This document shows, in pieces, positions 13,608 to 27,296 of a stretch of DNA of 64,000 bases. The translations under genes were made by a program, and so were the position numbers. Each line of letters begins with the position of its first letter. Within the stretch, counting starts at the first letter, position 1. The notes under the pieces were generated by a model. It searched no databases. It was not told the origin of the DNA and worked only from the letters and a program-made list of their open reading frames with translations. The stretch lies in contig JAREIK010000771.1 in the NCBI GenBank assembly GCA_029783825.1, positions 80,373 through 144,372 on the forward strand, given 5' to 3'. This DNA is from Sapria himalayana. Lineage: Eukaryota > Streptophyta > Magnoliopsida > Malpighiales > Rafflesiaceae.

Positions 13608-15039
13608 TATAAACTAAATAATAAATAATAAATCTCATTTTTATTTGTTTTCATTATAATTTTAAATATTCATTTTAATTATTTTTTAGTTTATTTTTAT
13701 GGAAATATTAATTACAAAATAAATAATAAGTGAGACATATATAATTTTAATAAATTATTTTTTATGAAAAAAATATAAGCCTATAAAAATAAACAAAATT
13801 TCAAAAATTTAAAATTTTATTTAGTAATATAATTTACTTTGATTTTGAATTATTTTGAGTTCTACAAATATATTTTAATTAATATCTATATTATTAATAA
13901 TAGGTTATTAATTTATTTTTTGATAAACAATATGATATATATTAATAAAATTTTCTATATTGAATTTACATCAAATATAATTATTAAGATTATTATAACT
14001 AAGTATTGTATTCATATTTTAGAACTATTAAAAAATTATTATATTTTCAAAGATTATAACCATTGAATAACACGAAAATTCATATAAATAAATTTTATGT
14101 TATTTCATTGATTAAATAAAACCTATAAAGACCTAAATGTGCAAACATATAAATCAATAAACTCCTTAACCCCAAAACCATAAAAAACTTAAACCATTAA
14201 ATAGGTATACCATAAATAATAAATAATAAATCTCATTTTTATTAGTATTCATTATATTTTTAAATATTAATTTTAATTATTTATCAATTTATTTTTATAG
14301 AAATATTAATTACAAAATAAATTATCAGTGAGACTTATATAATTTAAATAATTTATTTTTCATCAAAAAAATATATATGCTTATAAAATGAGGCAAAATT
14401 TTTAAAATAAAAAATTATTATTTAGTAATATATCTTATTTTGATTTTGAATCATTTTAGATTCTACAATTATATTTTAATTTATATCATTCTTATTATTA
14501 CTAGTTTTTTAATTTATTTATTGATCATTATTATAATATCCATTAATAAAATTATTTATATTTAGTTTACATTATATATAATTATTAATATTATTATAAC
14601 AAAATATTATAATCACATTTAAAAAAATTTAAAATTATTATATTTTCAAAGGTTACAACTTACAAAAATTAAAAAAATAATTTTTTTGTTTTTTAATTCT
14701 TTAGATAATAACTATAAATCACTAAAGGTCTAAACACTTAAATCACTAAACTCCTAATCCCAAAAACACTTAAATACTTAAACCATTAAACTGGTATATC
14801 CTGAATTATAAATAATAAATCTCAATTTTATTTGTATTCATTATAATGTTAAATAATTATTTTAATTATTTATTAGTTTATTATTATAGAATTATAATTT
14901 ACAAAATAAATTATGAGTAAGACAAATTAATTTAAATAATTTATTTATAATAACAAAAATAAAAAGTTATAAAAAAAGCAAAACATTAAAAAAATTATTA
15001 TTAAGTAATATATTTTACTTTGATTTTGAATAAATTTAG
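13608..15039 (+). repeat. Segmental repeat copy 2 (H0-H1-E order), pairs with 1-1,405
   Basis: Second copy of the segment at the window start. At 15,039-15,040 the E monomer is interrupted: AATAAATTTAGA is followed directly by AAATATAAGCTTATAAAATG, which belongs to the middle of the next monomer type. This skips the remainder of E and the first part of A that are present at 1,406-1,860. It is therefore an internal deletion of roughly 450 bp relative to copy 1. Confidence 0.7.
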
Positions 15040-17830
15040 AAAATATAAGCTTATAAAATGATGCAAAAACTAAAAAAAAATTATTATTTAGTAATAAATT
15101 TTACTTTGATTTTGAATCATTTTAGGTATTTTAATTATAATTTAATTTATATCTATCATATTAATAATAGTTTATTAATTTATTTTTTGATAATTGATAT
15201 AATATTTATCAATATAATTATTTATATTTATTTTATATTATATATAGTTATAATAATAATTATTACTAAATATTGTATTCACATTTTTAAAAAATTTTAA
15301 AATTATTATATTTTCAAATGTTATAACATTTGAAAATTTGAAAAAATATCAAAAATAAATTTTTTGTTATTTCATTTTTTATATAAATGCTATAAACCAT
15401 TAAATGCCTAAATACTTAAATCAATAACTTATAAATCTTGAAAACCCTAAATAGATAAATTTTTTAAACAGGTATATCCTAAATAATAAATAATAAATCT
15501 CATTTTTTTTTTCATTATAATTTTAAATATTCATTTTAATTATGTATTTGTTTATTTTTATATAAATATTAATCACAAAATAAATTATATGTTAGACAAA
15601 TATAATATATATAAATTATTTTTCAGCAAAAAAATATAGATAAACTTATTAAAAGAATAAAAAATTAAAAACAAAAAATTATTATATAGAAATATATTTT
15701 ATTTTGTTTCTGAATCATTTTATGTTTTGTAATTATATTTTAATTGATATCTAACTTATTAATAATAGATTATTAATTTATATTTTGATCATTATTAGAA
15801 TATTTATCAATAAAAATATTTATATTTAATTAATATGTTATATAGATTTAATAATCATTATAACTAAATATTGTATTCACTTTTAAAAAAAATTTTAAAA
15901 TTATTATATTTTCAAATTATATAACCTTTGAACTCGTGAAAAAACAAAAAAGTATATTTTTTTATTATGTTTTTCTTTAAATAAAACCTATAAATCACTA
16001 ATTGCCTAAACACTTAAATCACTAAACTACAAAATCCTGATACCCCTATATAGATAATCGTTTAAATGGGTTGACCCTAAAAATAATTAATAAATCTCAT
16101 TTTTATTTGTTATCATTATAATTTAAAAAATTCATTTTGATTGTTTAGTTATATATATATATATATTAATTATAAAATAAATTATGAGTTAAAATAATTT
16201 ATAAAAATTATTTTTCATCAAAAACTAGATAAGCTTATAAAAAGAATAACAATTTTTAAAAAAATATTTAATATTAAGTAATATATTTTGCTTTACTTTT
16301 GAATCATTTTAGGTTTTGATATTATATTTTAAGTAATATCAATCTTATTCTGAATAGATTTTTAATTTTTTTTATAATTATTAGAATATCTATCAATAAC
16401 ATTGTTTATATTGAATTTATATGATATATAATTTTTATGATTATTATAAATAAATATTTATTCACTTTTCAAAAAAATTTAAAAATTATTATATTTTCAA
16501 AGTTTATAACCTTTAAAAATATCAAAAAAATATAAAAATAATTTTTTTTATTTTTTTTCTTAAATAAAACCTATAAACCACTAAATGCATACACAGTTAA
16601 ATTAGTAAACTACTAACCCCATAATGCCTAAATACATAAACCATTAAACTCCTATATACTACTTGATAATTAATAAATCTAATTTTTATTTCCATTTATT
16701 ATAATTTTAAATTTTCATTTTAATTATTTATTAGTTTATTTTTATAGAAATATGTATTACAAAATAAAGTATGAGTGCGACAAATATAATTTAATTAATT
16801 TATTTTTAATAAAAAAATATAGGCTATAAAAGAAGTAGAAATTTAAAAATTTAAAATTATTATCCAGTAATATATTTTACTATAATTTTCAATCAATTTG
16901 GGTTTCATAAATATTTTTTAATTAATATCTATCTTTTTATTAACAGTTTATTAATTTAATTTTTGATCATTTTTATATTATCTATCGATAAAATTGTTTA
17001 TATTGAATTTATATGATATATAATTTTTAATTTTATTAAAACTTTATATTGTATTCACATTTCAAAAAATTGTAAATATTATTATATTTTCAAAGGTTAT
17101 AATCTATGAAAATGATAATAAATTATAAAATTTTTTTTGTTATTTTATTTTTTTATAGAAAACCTATAAACCACTAAAAGCCTAAAAACATAAATCGCTA
17201 AACTCCTAACGGCAAAACCTATAAATACATAAACTATTAAACTGGTATATATTAATAATAAATCTTAGATCTCATTTTAATTTTTATTCACTATAATTTT
17301 AAATTTTTATTTTAATTATTTATCCATTTATTTTTATAGAAATATTAATTAGAAAATAAATTATTAGTGAGATGGATCTAATTTAAATTAAACCGGTATC
17401 CCTAAATAATAAATAATATATAATAAATCTCATTTTTTTATTAAATTTTAAATATTCATTTTAATTATTTATTTGTTATTTATATATAAATATTAATTAC
17501 AAAAGAAATTATGAGTTAGACAAATATAATTTATAAAATTATTTTCCATAAAAAAATATACTTAAACTTTTTAAAATAATAAATAATTCAAAAATAAAAA
17601 ATTATTATATAGTAATATATTTTTCTTTGCTTCTGAATCATTTTAAGTTTTGAAATTATATTTTAATTAATATCTATCTTGTTATTAATGGATTATTAAT
17701 TTATTTTTCGATTATTATTAAAATATTTATCAATAAAATTATTTATATTCAATTTATATAATATATAAATATAATGATTGGTATAACTAAATATTATATT
17801 CATATTTGAAAAAAATTTAAAAAGTATAAT

Positions 17831-17858
17831 ATTTTCAAAGGTTATAACCTTTGAAAAT
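17831..17858. repeat. Perfect 28-bp palindrome, copy next to hAT insertion
   Basis: Same dyad as at 420-447, with all 14 base pairs intact. It lies 68 bp before the 5-prime end of the truncated hAT element, so the transposon inserted inside the 8-bp repeat block that follows the palindrome. Confidence 0.95.
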
Positions 17859-17918
17859 ATCAAAAAAATAATAAAAATAAATTTTTTGTTATTTTATTTT
17901 TTAAAAACCTATAAACCA

Positions 17919-17926
17919 CTAAATGC
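17919..17926. repeat. Target-site copy CTAAATGC left of hAT copy 1
   Basis: CTAAATGC immediately before TAGGGGTG. The matching right-hand duplicate is missing because the element is truncated. The same 8-mer flanks both ends of the complete copy at 49,854-53,547. Confidence 0.8.
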
Positions 17927-17942
17927 TAGGGGTGCTCATGGG
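17927..17942 (+). repeat. hAT left terminal inverted repeat, copy 1
   Basis: TAGGGGTGCTCATGGG, identical to the left terminus of copy 2 and imperfectly inverted relative to copy 2's right terminus (TAGGGCTACTCACGGG read on the minus strand). TAGGG starts are typical of plant hAT elements. Confidence 0.9.
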
Positions 17943-18902
17943 ATGGGACGGAATAGGGATTACAAATCCCTAGTCCCTTCCCACAGTTCGGAGATTTTTT
18001 TTTTGAAGATCCAGACCCGTCCCATAGGTTCAAAATATCGAGATGGGAAGGGACGTAGATCAGGGATTTTGGGTAGGAGCAAATGGTTCCGGGACGGAAC
18101 GAAGTTCAGACATTTTTTTTAATTTATTTTCTTAAAACAGGGGAAGTTAGTTCATGTCGAAACCTTTTGTTGTACCATTTATCATTCCATAGTTATGTAT
18201 CTTTCAAACTCAAATTGAGCCAATTATGTTTCGTCAAATAGGCTGAATACCGCAAACTAGTTTTATTACCTTGTCAAAAGCATTGATGTGCAGAAAGGAT
18301 AGAAATGTTAAATAGAACGGGAATGAGTTGTGCGCTTAATTTGGTTCTTTGTTGTGTCACAAGTTGGCTTTGTTCAGGCGAGTGAAAGTTAACCATAATA
18401 GCAATACTACATTTTTGAAACAATTACTTAAGATATTAAGGAATAGCTAAAGATGACTACAAATATCGGTAGAAGCAATTACTTCTTAAGTAATTGCTAA
18501 AATTAGGCAGCTTAATATAACAAAAAAAATACAACTAATAACAACCATGATAATAATCATTTCAAACGTCCGTCCCGGAATAGCAACGAAAATCCAAACC
18601 CAATTACTTATCTCTTCTACAACTCCTCCCTTTTCTTCCTCCAATGTAGAAGGACGACCAACGATAAAAATGTGTTAATCATGTAGATATAAATTTCTAA
18701 GATGAAAGAGAAATAAAAAAACAAAATATTACCTTATAAAATATAATACACCCATTCTAAATTTAGTTGGCCAACTATAGTTGAAAGAATATTTGGATCT
18801 TGTGACCCCTCTGAAAATTGTAAATGAACCATATTTTTATTAAATTGAAAGAATAAAATAAGTAAAAGTGAAATTAAAATTTACATGATTTGTATACTAA
18901 CC

Positions 18903-20150
18903 TTATTCATTATCATCAATGTCTTGAACTAATTCTTCAATTTCAATAGGTTTGTTTGAGCTTCTCAACCAATCTTGTAGAATTTTGAGAACTTCAGTTG
19001 TAATAGGTATTAAAGAACTCCTAAATTTATCTAATGTTCTCCCCCCAGTGCTAAATGTAGATTCGTAGGCCATAGTAGATGCTTGGATAGCAAATACATC
19101 CCTTGCTAAATTTTCCAAAGAAGGATAACTAACCTCATTTACCTTCCACCAGTTTAGAAGATTAAAATCAATTCGACTTTTTTCAAGTTTGTCCTCCAAG
19201 TACCTATCCAACATAAGTATCACTACCATCAAAGAAATCTTCATTTTTATTCAACACAGTAGAAGAGAAATCATCTTCTTTTGATTCATCTTCATTTAAA
19301 TCTATATAATCATCCATCATCTCATCTAAAGCATTTATAACCTTTTTCATCAAATTTTTAGCCAATTCTGCTCCATAATGCTTAGTGTACTTAACCTTGA
19401 GATATTTGAGCTTATATCTAGGATCCAACACTACTGCTACAAAAAGCATAATATTTGTTGACTAAAGAGAACCCCAATATTTGTTCAATTTATGCCTCAT
19501 TTTCATAGCCATTTCAGACACCATTGTTCTCTACTATTTTCACAAAACTGAATTTATTTCAAAATTCGAATAATCTCAGTAAAATAAACACTAGAGGTAG
19601 AATATTTTGAGCTAGATAATTTACAAGTAACCTCATAAAAAGTTTTCAAGAAACGAGCTAAAATTTTGGCATTTGTTCTGTCTCTCTCAGTTGGAACGTT
19701 TGAACCAAACTCATTCAAAAACCTTTTGTCTTTATCCTCCAACTTATCAAATTCTTTTTAATATTTATATCAGTATGTAGCATCAAATTTGTTGAATTCC
19801 ATCTCGTAGGACAATCTAATTACAATGAGGATCAATATGTCAAGTTTGCTTCTTCAACACATAACTTAAACATATCAAATCTTTTAGGACTGCTCCTCAC
19901 ATATTTTACCACACCTCTAATTTTTTGAATAGAACCCTCAACTATTGCAATGCCATCTCTGACAATTAAGTTTAGGATATGAGCGCAACATCTCATATTA
20001 AAATGCTAACCTCTCAAAGGTAATACACTTTTCTTCACTAGCCTTTTTTTCAATTATTCAACTACAACATCATTATTTGATGCATTGTCAATAGTAATGC
20101 ACATCAACTTTCTCAAACCACATTCATTCATTCAAAACTCAATAGCAATT
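18903..20150 (-). pseudogene. hAT transposase pseudogene, C-terminal part, copy 1
   Basis: Remnant of a DDE transposase of the hAT superfamily, which would act in the nucleus on the element's ends. Reading on the minus strand, the broken frames hold, in order: the catalytic Asp in IDNAS (GAC at 20,089-20,087); a central-domain piece at 19,742-19,554 with FLKTFYEVTCKLSSSKYSTS; a piece at 19,449-19,204 with VLDPRYKLKYLK and an acidic stretch; and the C-terminal dimerisation domain at 19,244-18,903 with NWWKVNEVSYPSLENLARD, QASTMAYESTFSTGGRTLD and DWLR. Frames change between these pieces. Relative to copy 2 it lacks 57 bp near 19,213, flanked by short CAAC repeats. The 5-prime half of the gene is absent. 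Confidence 0.9.
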
Positions 20151-23100
20151 ATATTTTTCTAACTCAAAATTTATTTTTTTAATTAATATTTATATTAAAA
20201 TAAATAAATAAATAATTAAAATGTATATATAAAATTATAATGAAAAAAATGAGATTTATTCTTTATTATTTAGGATATACCAGTTTAATTTAAATTATAT
20301 TTTTCTCACTAATAATTTATTTTGTAATTAATATTTCAATAAAAATAAACTGATAAATAATTAAAATAAAAATTTAAAATTATATTGAATAAAAATTAAA
20401 ATGAGATTTATGATTTTTATTATTGTATACCAGTTTAATATTTTAAGTATTTAGAGGTTTTGTCGTTTAAGACTTTAGTGATTTATGTTATTAGGTATTT
20501 AGTGGTTTATAAGTTTTGTTTAAACAATGAAATAACAAAAAAAATTATTTTTGATATTTTTTCATATTTTCAAAGTTTATAACCTTTGACAATATAATAA
20601 TTTAAAAATTTTTTAAAAATGTGAATACAATATTTAGTAATAATAATCATTATAATTATATAAAATATAAACTAAATATAAACAATTTTATTTACAGATA
20701 TGATATCGACTATCAAAAAATAAATTAATATGTTGTTATTATTATTATGGATATAAATTAAAATATAATTGCAAAACCTAAAATTATTCAAAATCCAAGT
20801 AAAATTTATTACTAAATAATAATTTTTGTTTTTTAGTTATTGCTTCTTTTTATAAGCATATATTTTTTTTGATGAAAAATAAATTATTTAAATTATATTT
20901 GTATCACTCATAATTTATTTTGTAATTAATATTTTATTAAATTATTTAAATTATAATTAAGGTTTATGAGTTTAAAGGTTTTAGTATTTAGGGGCTTTTC
21001 TATTTAGGAGTTTAGATGTTTAAGCCTTTAGGCATTTAGTGGGTTATAAGTTTTATTTAAACTATGATATAGCAAAAAATTTATAATTATTATTTTTCCT
21101 AATTTTTGAAGATTATATCCATTGAAAATATAATAATTTTTAAATTTTTTTCAAATGTCAATATAATATTTATTTATAATAATCTTAGTAATTATAATTC
21201 ATTTAAATTCAATATAAATAATTTTATTGCTAATTATTATAATTATGATCAAAAAATAAATTAATAAACTATTATTAATAAAATAGTTATTATTTAAAAA
21301 GTATTTGCAAAATCTAAATTTATTCAAATCAAAGTAAAATATATTACTAAATAATATTTTTTTTAAATGCTATGCTTTTTTTATAACTTTATATTTTTGT
21401 TATTAAAAATAAATTATTTAAATTATATTTATCTTACTCATAATTTATTTTGTAATTTATAACTATATAATAATAAACTACTAAATAATTAAATTAAATA
21501 TTAAAAATTATAATGTATACAAATAAAATTGAAATTTATTATTTTTTATTTAGGATATACCGGTTTAATGGTTTAAGTATTTAGGTGTTTTTTGGTTTAG
21601 GAGTTTAGTGATTTAATTGTTTAAAACATTAGTGATTTATAGTTTTTTTAAAGAAAGAAAAAGCAAAAAATTTAATCTTTTGATTTTTTTTTAATTTTTG
21701 AAGGTTGTAACCTTTGAAAATATAAAAATATTTAATTTTTTTTAATGTGGATATAATTTTTAGTTATAATAATCTTAATAATTATATATAATATAAACAT
21801 AATATGAATAATTTTATTGATAGATATTATAATAATGATTAATAAATAAATTAATAAACTTGTATTTATAAGAATGATATAAATTAAAATATAATTGTAA
21901 AATCTAAAATGATTCAAAATCAAAATAAGATATATTATTAAATAATAATTTTTTATTTTTAAAATTTTGCCTCTTTTTATACGCATTTTTGTTGAAGAAA
22001 AATAAATTATTTAAATTATATATGTCCCACTAATAATTTATTTTTTAATTTATATTTCTATAAAAATATACTGATAAATAATTAAAATGAATATTTAAAA
22101 TTATAATGAATATTAATAAAACTGAGATTTATGATTTATTATTTAGACTATACTAATTTAATGTTTTAAGTAATTATGAGCTTTCAGTTTATAGGTTTAG
22201 GAGTTATTTAGTATTTAGGAGTTTTTTAGTATTTAGTCATTTAGTGGTTTATAGGTTTTATATAAAAATTAAAATAACAAATAATTTATTTTTGTTATTT
22301 TTTCTCATTTTTGAAGGTTATAACATTTGAAAATATAATAATTTTTAAATATTTTTTTGAAAAGTGAATACAATATGAAGTTATAATAAGCATAATAATT
22401 ATATATCATATAAATTCAATATAAACTTTTTATTGATATTTATTATAATAATGATCATAAAAAAGGAATAACCTATTATTAATAAGATAAGTATTGTTTA
22501 AAATATATTTGCAAAACCTAAAATGACTCAAAATCAAAGTGAAATATTTTACTAAATATTAATTTTAAAATTTAAAATTTTTGTATCCATTTATAAGCAT
22601 ATATATTTTTTGATGAAAAATAAATTATTTTAAATATATTTATCTCACTAATAATTTATTTTTAAATTTATATTTCTATAAAATTAAACTAATAAATAAT
22701 TATAATGTATATTTAAAATTATAATAAATACTAATAAAAATGAGATTTATGATTTTTTATTTAGGGTATAACTATTTAATTGTTTAAGTTTTTTGTGGTT
22801 TTCGGGTTAAGGAGTTTATTGATTTATATGTTTACACATTTAGGTGTTTATAGGTTTTATTTAATCAATGAAATAACAAAAAAAAATTATTTTTATGAAT
22901 TTTCGTGATTTTCAAAGGTTATAACCTTTAAAAATATATAATAATTTTTTAATAGTTCTAAAATATGTATACAATACTTAGTTATAATAATCGTAATAAT
23001 TATATTTGTTGTAGATTAAATATAAAAATTGTATTAATATATATTATAATAATGATCAAAAAATAAATTAATAAACTATTATTAATAAGATAGATATTAA

Positions 23101-25282
23101 TTAAAAAAATTTGCCGAACCAAAAATAATTCAAAATCAAAGTAAATTATATTACTAAATAAAATTTTAAATTTTTGAAATTTTGTTTATATTTATAAGCT
23201 TATATTTTTTTTCATAAAAAATAATTTATTTAAATTATATATGTCTCACTCATTATTTATTTTGTAATTAATATTTCTATAAACATAAACTAAAAAAATA
23301 AGTAAAATGAATATTTAAAATTATAATGAATACAAATAAAAAATGAGATTTATTATTTATTATTTATTATTTAGGTTATATAGGTTTAATGGTTTAAGTA
23401 TTTAGGGGCTTTTGGGGTTTAAAAGTCTAGAGATTTAAATGTTTGGCATTAAGTGGTTTATAAATTTTATTTAAATAATAAAATAATAAAAAATTATTTT
23501 TGTGATTTTTTTATATTTTTTAAGGTTTAAACCTTTGAAAATATAATAATTTTTAAATTGTTTTCAAATGTAAATATAATATTTAGTAATAATAACTTAA
23601 TAATTATAAGACATTTTAATTGAATATAAGTAATTTTATTGTTCGATAATATAAAAATGAACACATAATAAATTAATAAACTATTATTAATAAGATTGAT
23701 CGCAACTTAAAATATAATTGCAAAACTTATATATAATGATTCAAAATCTAAGTAATATATATTATTAAATAATAATTTGTTGTTTTTAAATTTTTACTTC
23801 TTTATATAAACTTATTTTTTTTGATTAAAAATAAATTATTAAAATTATATTTGCCTCACTCATTATTTATTTTTTGATTGATATTTCTATAAAAAATAAA
23901 CTAATAAAAAATTAAAATGAATATTTAAAATTATAATGTATACATATTAAAATGAGATTTATGATTTATTATATAGGGTATACCGGTTTAATGGTTTGAT
24001 TATTTAGGAGTTTTGTCATTTAGGAGTTTAGCAATTTATGTTTTTAGGCATTTAGTGCTTTATAGGTTTTATTTATATAATACAAATTTAAAATTCTATT
24101 TTTTATTTTATCTAATTTTCAAAGGTTATAACCTTTGAAAATAAAATAATTTTTAAAATTTTTTGAAATGTGAATACCATGTATAATTATATTAATCTTA
24201 CTAATGATATATCATATAAATTCAATATAACTTATTTTAATGATATATATTATAATAATGATCAAAAATTATATTAAAAAACTATTATAAATAATATAAA
24301 TATTAATTAAAATATATTTACATAACACAAAATGATTCAATATCAAATCAAAATATATTACTAAATAATAATATTTAATTTTTAAAATTTTGTTTTTTTA
24401 TAAGCTTATATTTTTTTTATTAAAATAAATTATTTTAATAATATTTATCTCACTCGAAATTTATTTTGTAATTAATATTTCTAAAAAATTAAACAATAAA
24501 TAATTAAAATGAATATTAAAAATTATAATAAATAGAAATAAAAATGAGATTTATTATTTATTAAGTAGTATATAGCTTTTAATAGGTTTATGTATTTAGG
24601 GGTCTCGGGATTTATGAGCTTACTGATTTAAGTAAGTAAGCATTTAAACATCTATAGGTTTTATTTAAAAAATGAAATAATAAAAATTTATTTTTATTAT
24701 TTTTTCTCATTTTTTATGGTTATAACCTTTGAAAATATAATAATTATTAAATTTTTTTCAAAAATGAATTCAATATTTAGTTATAATAATCATTATATTT
24801 ATATATCATATAAATTTAATATAAACTATTTTATTGATAAATATTCTAATAATGATCAAAAAATAAATTAATAATCTATTATTAATAAGATAGATATCAA
24901 TTATAATATAATTACAAAACCTAAAAAGATTCAGAAGCAAAGCAAAATAGATTACTATATAATAATTTTTTGTTTTTAAATTTTTTTTTCTTTTAAAAAG
25001 TTTATATATATTATTTTGATGAAAAATAATTTATATAAATTATATTTGTGTAACTCATAATTTATTTTGTAATTAATATTTATATAAAAATAAACAAATA
25101 TATAATTAAATTTGAATATTTAAATTAAAAAGAAAAAAAAATGAGATTTATTCTTTATTATTTAGGATATACCGATTTAATTAAAATTAGATCTATCTAA
25201 TTAATAATTTATTTTGTAATTAATATTTCTATAAAAATAAACTGATAAATAATTAAAATAAAAATTAAAATTATACTGAATA
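20151..25282 (-). repeat. Satellite block in inverted orientation (left part)
   Basis: The same monomers as elsewhere but read on the minus strand, for example GTTTATAGGTTTTATTTAAA and ATGAGATTTAT where the flanks have the complements. In window order the types are C about 20,290, B 20,450, A 20,980, E 21,600, an aberrant monomer 22,190, H1 22,790, H0 23,410, B' 24,010, I 24,620, C 25,190. The part from about 22,030 mirrors 39,298-42,500. No gene is visible. Confidence 0.93.
24115..24142. repeat. Perfect 28-bp palindrome in the inverted satellite block
   Basis: All 14 pairs are intact in a monomer of the inverted block. Being palindromic, it reads the same on both strands although the surrounding monomer is reversed. 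Confidence 0.95.
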
Positions 25283-26394
25283 ATTAAAATAATTTATTTT
25301 GTTCCTCTCTCAACTCTAGAATGATTGCTAAAGCTCTAACCAAAATAATATGAGCTTTTACTTAATCTCTATTATGTCTCATCATATTTGATGTTGAATC
25401 ACTAGGCTATGAAAGGTAATTTGACTCATGTACGCTAACAGACCAAACCAAAGTTGTACGCCTATGTGTTGAAATAGCTAGTTGTTGAGGATGCTATTTA
25501 TATTGATTTTTGGAATTTATTCTAAAATATCTCTCATGCACACACTCAAAGCACTTTTTTTAAAATATAGTTCACCTCTAAAAAAATAACCACCTTGTAG
25601 CCTATTAGAACAAACAAGCCCGAGGGCAGTTTGGGTAGGGCAAGAAGTATGGGCTCTCTTTCAATCAAGAATCAAAAAATTTATTTTATTGGCATGTCTA
25701 AGCCTTTTTTCAAATCCTCATGGATATGAAAAGTATCATTTCTTTCTTTTTATATTAAATGAGTTATGTATACAAGCTCACAATACCCAAAAAGTTGTCA
25801 ATGAATCATATTCAAATATAAAAGGTTTTAATCATTGCTGAAAATATTAGTCTTGCATTTTTACGCTCTAGGTCACAAATCAAAGGAAAAAGCCATAGTC
25901 ATATTTCCAATCCCAAGAATTTTAGCTAAAGAAAGTTATAAAGAGTAGTACTCGAGGTTTAACTATTTCTAGGGTCATGACTTTTGCTCTTGAGGAATGT
26001 CCAAAGTTACAATCATTCCTAGTGCAATGACTTTGCAATATAAAGATAAAATGCACAAGATATGGTCCTATCCAATACTATGACCCAGTATTATTGTGAT
26101 TAAATATGTATTAATGATCATTCTTAGCGCCATAACAATATGGTTAACAGAGAGACACATGTTATGGCATATTATAATCGATATGATTTTGTGTTCTAGA
26201 GACAGAATATACAATCATGACCATTGCTAATGCTACAATAATCTAAAGCAAGAAAGAGACTGAATCCATAACTCACCCCTTAAGTCATGACTTTGTAATA
26301 CATATACAAAAAGATAAATCTGTGACATTCCTAAATGTTGTGAATTTCAATTTAAATTTAACACTTAGTCATTTGATTATAAAAGTGCAAATCA

Positions 26395-26475
26395 TGAGAT
26401 TTAGGATTTAGGGTTTATGGGTTAGAGTTATAGTTTATGGATTAAGGTTTAGGATTTAATGTTTAGGGTTTATGG
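26395..26475 (-). repeat. Degenerate telomere-like tract (TTTAGGG variants)
   Basis: Successive ATTTAGGATTTAGGGTTTATGG-type phrases, period 6-8, in which TTTAGGG occurs intact twice. It abuts the poly(T) run at 26,476. The mirrored tract is at 38,108-38,190. It reads as an old interstitial telomere-like repeat, not a functional telomere. Confidence 0.75.
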
Positions 26476-27275
26476 TTTTTTTTTGTTTTTTTTTTTGGAA
26501 AATACACACTTTATTTATCATTTAGGCACACAACTTACAAGAGACTAAAAAGCTGAATAATTTAGGCCAACCCACTAAATCCTATGCACCTTAATGATTC
26601 TATGCATAAAATACATAAAAAAATATAATGCCTAATAATTCTAAGCATACGAATACAACTAAAATCACCTGGCATTACCGGACTACAGAGTTGGCATTGA
26701 GTCATTATGCGCACTGTGTTCTTTCCATTTGGATTTTTCCAAGCCTTTTGGAGAAATCTGAATGAGGCACCATATTAAAACTATGAAAATATAAGATTGT
26801 GCATGTGTGTGACATGCAGCATCAAGCGTTTGCCTATGTCATTGCTATGCAATGGAATACATGTAAAAATGAATACCCATAAATCAACAAGTCCATATCT
26901 ACGGAAATTTGTCAATTCATTCTAACCTCTGAATTCCACATTCTTTTGCTCCAATGATCCTCAAAAGTGTATCTATTGGGTTAGAATGCTTCCTCCTCGA
27001 GCTCCAAGAAGTGGCTGTATGTTGCACTGACAAAATATCAAAAAATATGAATGCATCAGTTTGCATGTGTGATGAGGTCCATCTCATAGTCTAATTATCT
27101 ACGCGTACAACCAAGTTAGAATACAATTAAAATTACAAAATGCTATAAAATGGGTTTTCTGCTCCCAGGAGTGTAGTATCGCCTAATGTGTATTTACAAA
27201 ATGCATTAATCAGCCCAACTTAAAGATACTCATGGGTCCAGTTGACCTCATTGCATGCTAAATAGAGAACAGACA

Positions 27276-27296
27276 AGATTGTGTGTGTGTGTGTAT
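27276..27296 (+). repeat. (GT)n microsatellite
   Basis: Short GT run in the left 2.5-kb insert. The right copy has a CA run near 37,297-37,310, slightly different in length, as expected of a slippage-prone tract after duplication. Confidence 0.8.

Larger units (their letters stand above)
1..17918 (+). repeat. AT-rich ~595-bp satellite array, left block
   Basis: Head-to-tail monomers of one satellite family. The palindromic core recurs at about 420, 1017, 1592, 2115, 3344, 3937, 4587, 5122, 5717, 6301, 6833, 7436, 8026, 8620, 9352, 10367, 10946, 11487, 12790, 13440, 14040, 14640, 15310, 15907, 16493, 17088 and 17831. The commonest spacing is 585-600 bp; spacings near 530 follow the shortened A type and larger ones span truncated monomers. 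Order of types by their 8-bp block: H1 540, E 1090, A 1674, B 2200, C 2410, D 2840, B 3430, E 4030, A 4680, B 5215, E 5805, A 6390, F 6930, G 7520, D 8106, B 8705, C 8920, D 9430, a short junction 9905, E 10450, A 11030, F 11575, F-like 12150, B' 12870, H0 13540, H1 14130, E 14720, a deletion join at 15040, F 15395, G 15990, D 16580, B 17170, C 17385. No gene is visible in this block. Confidence 0.95.
17927..20150 (-). mobile_element. Truncated hAT DNA transposon, copy 1
   Basis: It begins with the terminal repeat TAGGGGTGCTCATGGG and a GC-rich subterminal region with repeated GGGAYGG-like motifs, and is collinear with 49,854-52,137 at about 90 percent identity by eye. Homology ends near 20,147-20,150, just after the second catalytic Asp codon of the transposase. 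Inverted satellite starts within a few bases. The missing part corresponds to about 1.4 kb of copy 2: the N-terminal transposase region with the BED finger, and the right terminus. Position 18,130-18,900 is 3-prime non-coding element sequence without a gene. Confidence 0.92.

Noticed and set aside
15058..15300. 80-codon opening on +, and 77 codons at 30,109-30,342, 84 codons at 21,732-21,986 on -
   Set aside because: Same reason: satellite sequence, no motif, not kept in sibling monomers.
1..17918. Regularly spaced palindromes suggesting a CRISPR array
   Set aside because: The spacing is about 595 bp and the DNA between the palindromes is itself repeated, so there are no spacers. It is a satellite.
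17886..18122. 78-codon opening on +
   Set aside because: Starts in satellite and runs through the GC-rich subterminal repeats of hAT copy 1; the equivalent in copy 2 is not conserved as a frame.
26395..26475. A true telomere or chromosome end
   Set aside because: The TTTAGGG-like repeats are few, degenerate and flanked by other DNA on both sides.
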